Program-made: the position numbers and the translations under genes | In this document: in pieces, positions 59,342 through 64,000 of the stretch | Layout of the letters: each line of letters starts with the position of its first letter | Position numbering within the stretch: the stretch's first letter is position 1 | NCBI RefSeq assembly: GCF_000198775.1 | Contig: NC_014722.1 | Location: forward strand, 1,130,222-1,194,221 | Reading direction: 5' to 3' | DNA length: 64,000 nucleotides | DNA from: Mycetohabitans rhizoxinica HKI 454 | Lineage (GTDB): Bacteria; Pseudomonadota; Gammaproteobacteria; Burkholderiales; Burkholderiaceae | The notes under the pieces: generated by a model | Seen by the model: the letters and a program-made list of their open reading frames with translations, nothing else | Told to the model about the DNA's origin: nothing | Database searches by the model: none

Positions 59342-61141
59342 TCATCTACGCATCGACTGTTTCTGCCGAATCGATGCGGTCAGGTCGTGCTGCCGATGAA
59401 TGAGCTTGTTTATGCCACAGATTGGCATAAACGCCCTGTTGCGCCAGAAACTCCGATGCGTGCCAGTTTCCACGATCGCCCCCTCTTGCATGACCAAGAT
59501 GAGGTCTGCCTGCTGAATCGCGGCAAGCCGGTGTGCAATCACGAGCCGTGTGGTGTGGCGATAACGCTCATAGAGATGTTTGAAGATATCCGCTTCGGTG
59601 TGTGCATCGAGTGCGGCAGTCGGTTCGTCCAGCAACAGTAAAGGACTATTGCGCAATAAAGCGCGAGCTAGCCCCACACGTTGCCGTTCACCGCCTGACA
59701 ATTTGTTGCCTCGCTCGCCAATCGACGTATCTAGGCCCTGGCTTGCCGCCGCGATGACCGGTGTTAACGCGCAGGTCTGAATAACGCTTTCAAGCTCCGA
59801 GTCGGAAGCTTGCGGATAGGCAAAACAAATGTTTTCTCGGATTGAGCGATCCAACAAATGCGCCTCTTGTGTCACGTAACCGATCGACTGACGCAATTGC
59901 GATTCGGAAAACGATTCGATCGGTTGACCTTCGATGAGGATTTGCCCCTCATCGAGCTTATATAGGCGCAGTAACAGTTTGATGAGCGTGGACTTACCCG
60001 CGCCGCTCGAGCCCACCAGCGCACAGAAAGCGCCGGCAGGAATCGAAAAATTCGCGTGGCGCAATACCCGTCTACCGCACGGATGACAAAAGCTGGCGTT
60101 GCGAAATTCGATTGACGGCGCCTGCTCGAACAAAGGCTGACCCAAGGGGTCGAAGCGCCATCTGACACGGATGGTATGCAGCAATTCCGACAGATTGAAT
60201 AAACCGATCTGGATGCCCCGCAACATATAGCCGAACGTGCTAAGCGGCAGCGTGAATCGCAGCAGGTAGCTGTTCAACAGCACGAAATCGCCGATGGTGA
60301 GCCGGTGCGCCAAAATATCCCGTCCCGCCAGCGCCGTGAGCGCAGTCAACCCGATACCGACAATCAGTAATTGCGCAGCGCCGACGATTTCCATCTTGCG
60401 CGCGATATGGATACTCGCCCAGGCCCGCATTTTGAACACACGGTTGAGCCGCGCGAGTTCGCTGGCTTCATTCGAAAACGCTTTGACCGTGTCGGCATGC
60501 GTGAGCGTATCGACGAGTCGTGTCGAAGCGCGATCCGACGCCCGGTTTTTCTTGCGTTGCAGCACTTCGCAGCGCTTCGCCGTCGCGACGCTAAAGTAAA
60601 GATAAAGGGTCAAAATTCCCAGCAAGACTGCTGCATAAACCCAGCCAAACAACGAACAAACGACGATGCCGACGACCACGATTTCGACGCAAATCGGCGC
60701 GAGGCTCCAAAAGAGTCCGATAATTGCCCGCATCGCACTGTCTTGTACGCGCGTGAGCTCGCTCACGGAGGCGCCCGTTTGGTGAGCACTCAATGCCGCA
60801 GCGGGCTGACCGAGCACTCGGCTGACGTAGTTCAGCGTAATCGTGCGTTTGATCCGCTCATTGACCACCACGAACAGATACTCTTCGCAACGGTGCGTCG
60901 CTTGCGACAGGAACCATGCCCCGCCGTACGCTACGCAGAGCAGATAAACGCTCGTCGCCGAGAGCGACGCGCCGGACAAACCATCGATGAGCCACTTGAG
61001 CAGCATCGGAGAGACAATGGTGAGTCCGACCGAGCATCCGGTACAGCCAATGGCGGCGATGAGCTGAAGACGCGTTCTCCATTCGCGCGTCCACAAACAA
61101 CCCAGCAGAAAAAAGATCGTCTTAAAAAGACCGTGCCGCAT
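59342..61141 (-). CDS. Lasso-peptide ABC exporter (D protein)
   Basis: The 599-residue half-transporter has a membrane domain (about residues 1-330) and a nucleotide-binding domain: Walker A GSSGAGKST (377-385), ABC signature LSGGERQRVGLARALL (from 481) and Walker B LLLLDEPTAA. It resembles McjD/CapD, which export and give self-immunity to the mature lasso peptide. It begins 17 nt after the cyclase gene. No N-terminal C39 peptidase is present, in keeping with cleavage by the B protein. Confidence 0.92.
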   Translation of the reverse strand: MRHGLFKTIFFLLGCLWTREWRTRLQLIAAIGCTGCSVGLTIVSPMLLKWLIDGLSGASLSATSVYLLCVAYGGAWFLSQATHRCEEYLFVVVNERIKRTITLNYVSRVLGQPAAALSAHQTGASVSELTRVQDSAMRAIIGLFWSLAPICVEIVVVGIVVCSLFGWVYAAVLLGILTLYLYFSVATAKRCEVLQRKKNRASDRASTRLVDTLTHADTVKAFSNEASELARLNRVFKMRAWASIHIARKMEIVGAAQLLIVGIGLTALTALAGRDILAHRLTIGDFVLLNSYLLRFTLPLSTFGYMLRGIQIGLFNLSELLHTIRVRWRFDPLGQPLFEQAPSIEFRNASFCHPCGRRVLRHANFSIPAGAFCALVGSSGAGKSTLIKLLLRLYKLDEGQILIEGQPIESFSESQLRQSIGYVTQEAHLLDRSIRENICFAYPQASDSELESVIQTCALTPVIAAASQGLDTSIGERGNKLSGGERQRVGLARALLRNSPLLLLDEPTAALDAHTEADIFKHLYERYRHTTRLVIAHRLAAIQQADLILVMQEGAIVETGTHRSFWRNRAFMPICGINKLIHRQHDLTASIRQKQSMRR

Positions 61142-61158
61142 CGCGCCTCACCCACAGG

Positions 61159-62901
61159 TTATTGCCAACTTTGAATAAACAGCTCGGCAGCATAGAGGTG
61201 AAGGAGGTCCATGAAATGTTTACTGTTCCCCTTACTGCTCTGCTGAATCGCGTCATGGGTGCGCGCTACGTCGATGTAGCCTGCTTTGGCCAACCATCCC
61301 TCGAGACAGACTGCCATGACATGCTCCCGGTGGTCTCGAAGACCCAACAAATCGATGCCCGATGTCTCGCCTTTGTTGCGTCGCCATAGGTTCGGGTAGC
61401 CGGTGGCGGCCGCGACCGATTTTCTCAGCACAATGCGATTGTGCGCCCCTTCGAAATGATCGTAGCTGGGCGTTGACAGCGCGAACTCGACCATCGGCTG
61501 GCAAAGAAACGGATAGTGCTTGGGTTGCGTAAATGGATAGGCAGGAATTCTGACATCATCGAGCGATAAAAAAGCCATAAACAGCTGATCAAGCTTGCCG
61601 GGTAGGCGAGTCTGGGTGTGCTGAAAGAATGGGTGTAGGCACGTCCGTCGATCGAATAGTATGTGCTGCGTGTCCTCGGAGAGTAGCTTAAAGGTGTCGT
61701 TGACCTTGTCAGAAGGATCGCTAGCAAACACCGATTGCACCGCACGTTTGGCCACGCGCATCAGCGGCGCGCGGTACATGAGTGCCAAATCCATCGCCAT
61801 GCGCCTAAGTCGCCGCCATTGCCCGGTGAGTGCCGCATCGGCCAGCGCGCTGCAAGGCGGCGGCGCCAAAAAGAGCGCATCGCCGCCATGCCCGCTGATC
61901 AGTGGGGTGTGCTCTTGCCGCTCAAATTGACTGGCACAATACTGACCACGCGCGAGCACGCTATACCGCAGACTCGGTTTCGCCATGCGTGGCGGCTCCG
62001 ACTGAACAGGAGCAAACGTTAAGGCCTTCCCATTGACCTCCTGGAGGTGAGCCTGAGTATGCTGTGCCACTTGGCGGGCATGATCCAGCTCGTTGGACGA
62101 AGCCACATCGGCGTGATAATAGTGCGCGCAAGACAGCGGCTGATCTGCCGAGGCGACAGCGCGCATCGCCAGCAGCACCGAACTGGATTCCAGGCCGCCG
62201 GAGAGCTCCAGCACGGGCCGATCACTGAATGAGACGAACCGGTTCAGATAATGCTTTAAAATATCGAATGGGGTTTGCGTATCATCCTTGATTGCGTGCT
62301 TGAGCGGATCCCAGACGGTCACGATCTGCGGCTGACGGCCCTCCGTATAAGACAGCGCGCAACCTACCGGAAGCTCTCGGATCCGATCGAACGGCAGCTC
62401 GCCACTTTGCATGGTGCCCGTACGTAACCAGGTCGTAAAAAAGGCGTGATTCCAGGCGGGCCGCTCGCCGCGCTCCACCAAGGTTTGATGCAAACACGTG
62501 ATCGTATCCGAAAAAAGCAAGCCGTCACGGTTAGACCAGGCCCAATATAACGGCCATTGGTTACTCGGATCGCTGCAACAGATCAGCTTTTTGGCCGCCA
62601 GATCAAAGCTGATAAAGAGATATCTTCCCCAGCATTGCGCCATGAGACGCGCTGGGCCTTCGGCCACCATCGCTTGGAGCTCGCCTTCCTGGATTTCGCG
62701 ATGGTCTTGTTTCGAAAACGCCGAACCATAAAAGTAGTAGGCGCTCGTGCCCAAGCGCCCGCATAAAACGCGTGTGGACGGCTCGGATTGATGCCACAGC
62801 GCGCCCGCAGTCCGATGGGACGGATCGCGCACGAGCGTCCAATCCTGTTTTTGTGCCCAATCATCCTGCGCTTGGGGATAGGCGATACCGAGTAGAGTCA
62901 T
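61159..62901 (-). CDS. Lasso-peptide cyclase (C protein, asparagine-synthetase-like)
   Basis: The 580-residue protein has a glutamine-amidotransferase-like N-terminus without the catalytic Cys2 (starts MTLLG) and an ATP-PPi domain with the P-loop LSGGLESSS (residues 233-241). It activates the Glu side chain of the core by adenylation and closes the macrolactam ring. Its ATG overlaps the B gene stop (ATGA). In this position, with D and B neighbours and a precursor at the end, the role is clear. Confidence 0.93.
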   Translation of the reverse strand: MTLLGIAYPQAQDDWAQKQDWTLVRDPSHRTAGALWHQSEPSTRVLCGRLGTSAYYFYGSAFSKQDHREIQEGELQAMVAEGPARLMAQCWGRYLFISFDLAAKKLICCSDPSNQWPLYWAWSNRDGLLFSDTITCLHQTLVERGERPAWNHAFFTTWLRTGTMQSGELPFDRIRELPVGCALSYTEGRQPQIVTVWDPLKHAIKDDTQTPFDILKHYLNRFVSFSDRPVLELSGGLESSSVLLAMRAVASADQPLSCAHYYHADVASSNELDHARQVAQHTQAHLQEVNGKALTFAPVQSEPPRMAKPSLRYSVLARGQYCASQFERQEHTPLISGHGGDALFLAPPPCSALADAALTGQWRRLRRMAMDLALMYRAPLMRVAKRAVQSVFASDPSDKVNDTFKLLSEDTQHILFDRRTCLHPFFQHTQTRLPGKLDQLFMAFLSLDDVRIPAYPFTQPKHYPFLCQPMVEFALSTPSYDHFEGAHNRIVLRKSVAAATGYPNLWRRNKGETSGIDLLGLRDHREHVMAVCLEGWLAKAGYIDVARTHDAIQQSSKGNSKHFMDLLHLYAAELFIQSWQ

Positions 62902-63728
62902 ACGGACAGGTCAAGCAGCGGATGGGGACATTCCAGAATTACGGCGAGCTCTTTGCGTCTGAGCGGGCTATCGCCAATCACCGCCCCGCCGGCTTCCGAC
63001 CAGGCGTGTGCATAAAACGGAAAGGATTGCACGCCAATCACCAATTTCAGCGCCAAACCGGCACGCGCGCACAACACGGTCAGCGCGACGGACCACTCTA
63101 AACACTTGGTCGAGCGGGGATAAAACAGACAAGCCCAATTGAGCGCGTCCACGAAGGGCGCATAATCATCGGGCAGACCGATACGCAGGCTGGCCTCGCG
63201 GTGCGCCTGATGGCACAGTTGCAATAACCCAGCCAGTCCCTGCCGCGCGGCGCATCGGTGCACGGATCGCAAGAGGAACAGCGCTTTGACGATGCGGGTC
63301 CAGGCGGGGCGACGCGCGAACGCATCCTCAGGCAACTTCCAGCCATTGGCCGACATTCCACCCGTTGTCGGAGACGGGCTCAACATGTTCAGCTTCGCGT
63401 CCGCCTCGGCAAAGGAAGTGACGCTGATCCACTGCGCCCGCTTTAATTCTTCCAGAATAGAGGCCGACTGAACCGCCTCGACTCGAGCAAAGCGCGCATC
63501 ACTTAGCCCAAGCTGCTGGGCCAAGGCTGCCGATTGCCGCTCGGTGAGCACCGCATACCGATCGCGCACCACATCGAGTAAAATAATCTGCTGAGCAAAA
63601 CAGGCCCCAAATACATGGGGCATCAAATGATGCGGCATGTGGGTATGATAGTTGTATCTCGTGGCGCTCGGAAAACACCCAGTAATGGCCTCGCATAGCT
63701 GACTTTGTCTCCAAGCGCCATGCTGCAC
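62898..63728 (-). CDS. Lasso-peptide B protein, RRE and leader peptidase fused
   Basis: The N-terminal ~100 residues are a PqqD-like recognition element (ACFAQQIILLDVVRDRYAVLTERQSAALAQQLG). The C-terminal half is a transglutaminase-like cysteine peptidase with Cys209, His241 (FYAHAW) and Asp253 (counted from the GTG at 63728). It binds the leader and removes it next to Thr-Leu. The start is uncertain: GTG 63728, 34 nt after the precursor, or ATG 63638 or 63623, which better begin the RRE. None has a clear Shine-Dalgarno. A weak 5-8 bp hairpin at about 63727-63757 separates it from the precursor. Confidence 0.9.
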   Translation of the reverse strand: MQHGAWRQSQLCEAITGCFPSATRYNYHTHMPHHLMPHVFGACFAQQIILLDVVRDRYAVLTERQSAALAQQLGLSDARFARVEAVQSASILEELKRAQWISVTSFAEADAKLNMLSPSPTTGGMSANGWKLPEDAFARRPAWTRIVKALFLLRSVHRCAARQGLAGLLQLCHQAHREASLRIGLPDDYAPFVDALNWACLFYPRSTKCLEWSVALTVLCARAGLALKLVIGVQSFPFYAHAWSEAGGAVIGDSPLRRKELAVILECPHPLLDLSV

Positions 63729-63762
63729 CGCAGACGGACCGTTGCTGGGTGCCGACGTTTAT

Positions 63763-63915
63763 TTATTCGTCGTCGGAGTCAATGCGATCACTCCAGCGGC
63801 CAGCTTCCACTTCCTTGTACTGTCCCGCACCGCCCAGCGTCTCTGACGACGCGCACAGCTCCATCAGCGATTCCTCGGCCAACAGCAGGCCCGACTCTTG
63901 TTGTTGCTTGTTCAT
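63763..63915 (-). CDS. Burhizin-type lasso-peptide precursor (A gene)
   Basis: The 50-codon ORF starts at 63915 with AAGGAG (63921-63926 complement) 5 nt upstream. The leader is 27 residues (MNKQQQESGLLLAEESLMEL onward) and ends SSETL, with the Thr at position -2 that lasso B proteins require. The core is 23 residues, starts GGAGQYKE and ends DSDDE; Gly1 and Glu8 are placed for an 8-residue macrolactam ring and the tail is very acidic. I recognise the core as burhizin of Mycetohabitans rhizoxinica. It is the first gene of the A-B-C-D operon, and it is easily missed because of its size. Confidence 0.93.
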   Translation of the reverse strand: MNKQQQESGLLLAEESLMELCASSETLGGAGQYKEVEAGRWSDRIDSDDE

Positions 63916-63938
63916 AGCATCTCCTTGATTCCGTCGTG

Positions 63939-63969
63939 AAAAAAGCCGCCCGCCGAGTCAGCAGGCGAC
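63939..63969 (-). terminator. Terminator/attenuator-like hairpin ahead of the lasso precursor
   Basis: On the minus strand GUCGCCUGC (63969-63961) pairs with GCGGGCGGC (63953-63945) around a 7-nt loop, with two G-U pairs, followed by six U (63944-63939). The G-U pairs would be C-A mismatches on the plus strand, so the fold is specific to the minus-strand RNA. It ends 24 nt before the precursor ATG, which leaves no room for a promoter in between. Confidence 0.7.
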
Positions 63970-63977
63970 CCCTCAAC

Positions 63978-64000
63978 TGATGTCGTTCAAGCTGACATCA
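63978..64000. promoter_or_regulatory. Inverted repeat at the window end
   Basis: TGATGTC (63978-63984) and GACATCA (63994-64000) form a 7-bp dyad with a 9-bp spacer, upstream of the lasso precursor. It may be an operator or part of the leader; it ends at the window edge, so its full extent is not seen. Confidence 0.4.

Overview
The window looks like a chromosomal segment of a Mycetohabitans species, the fungus-associated relatives of Burkholderia, and is very close to or identical with M. rhizoxinica. The gene order thrS-infC-rpmI-rplT-pheST-ihfA-merR, the high-GC codon use and a Burkholderia-type gene set (DUF3563, DUF3175, HU with an H1-like tail, FtrABCD iron uptake, YejABEF) point to Burkholderiaceae. 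The species-level clue is at the right end. A 50-codon gene on the minus strand (63763-63915) encodes a lasso-peptide precursor whose 23-residue core I recognise from memory as burhizin, described from M. rhizoxinica.

Layout. 1-7184: translation and IHF block on the plus strand. 7271-9300: an HD hydrolase, then about 1.3 kb of gene remnants (IS3 transposase, integrase, LysR) around tRNA-Pro(GGG). 9307-15868: porin, hybrid histidine kinase, frameshifted cation/proton antiporter, DUF3175, DUF1328 and a stand-alone LigD polymerase domain. 16503-21833: a sigma-54 gene, an amino-acid binding protein, and a class II aldolase/PanE pair divergent from a MarR regulator across a 40-bp perfect palindrome. 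22209-26873: a secreted GH46 chitosanase, FKBP isomerase, degenerate kinase-like protein, metallophosphoesterase and a RES/Xre toxin-antitoxin pair. 27051-36000: SDR, HU, PAP2, Fsr-type MFS pump, CueR-like regulator, RlmJ and TyrB. 36112-38594: a 17-bp tandem array and uvrB. 38679-42793: an iron module with ftrABCD and hemP, each behind a Fur-box-like site. 42858-46827: DUF1857, broken OsmC, pirin/LysR and FabI. 46963-56299: yejABEF, a C40 peptidase, a patatin lipoprotein, gltX with a one-base frameshift, and tRNA-Ala(GGC). 56365-59279: IS66, IS21 and IS3 material. 59342-63915: the lasso cluster D-C-B-A, read right to left.

How the parts fit. The iron module and the chitosanase suit life with a mucoromycete host, whose wall is rich in chitosan; this is inference. 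The lasso cluster has precursor, fused RRE/leader peptidase, cyclase and ABC exporter, with no isopeptidase in view. An intrinsic-terminator-like hairpin sits only 24 nt before the precursor start and suggests leader attenuation. The many frameshifts, remnants and IS pieces fit a genome under reduction, although some single-base shifts, above all in the essential gltX, could be sequence errors.
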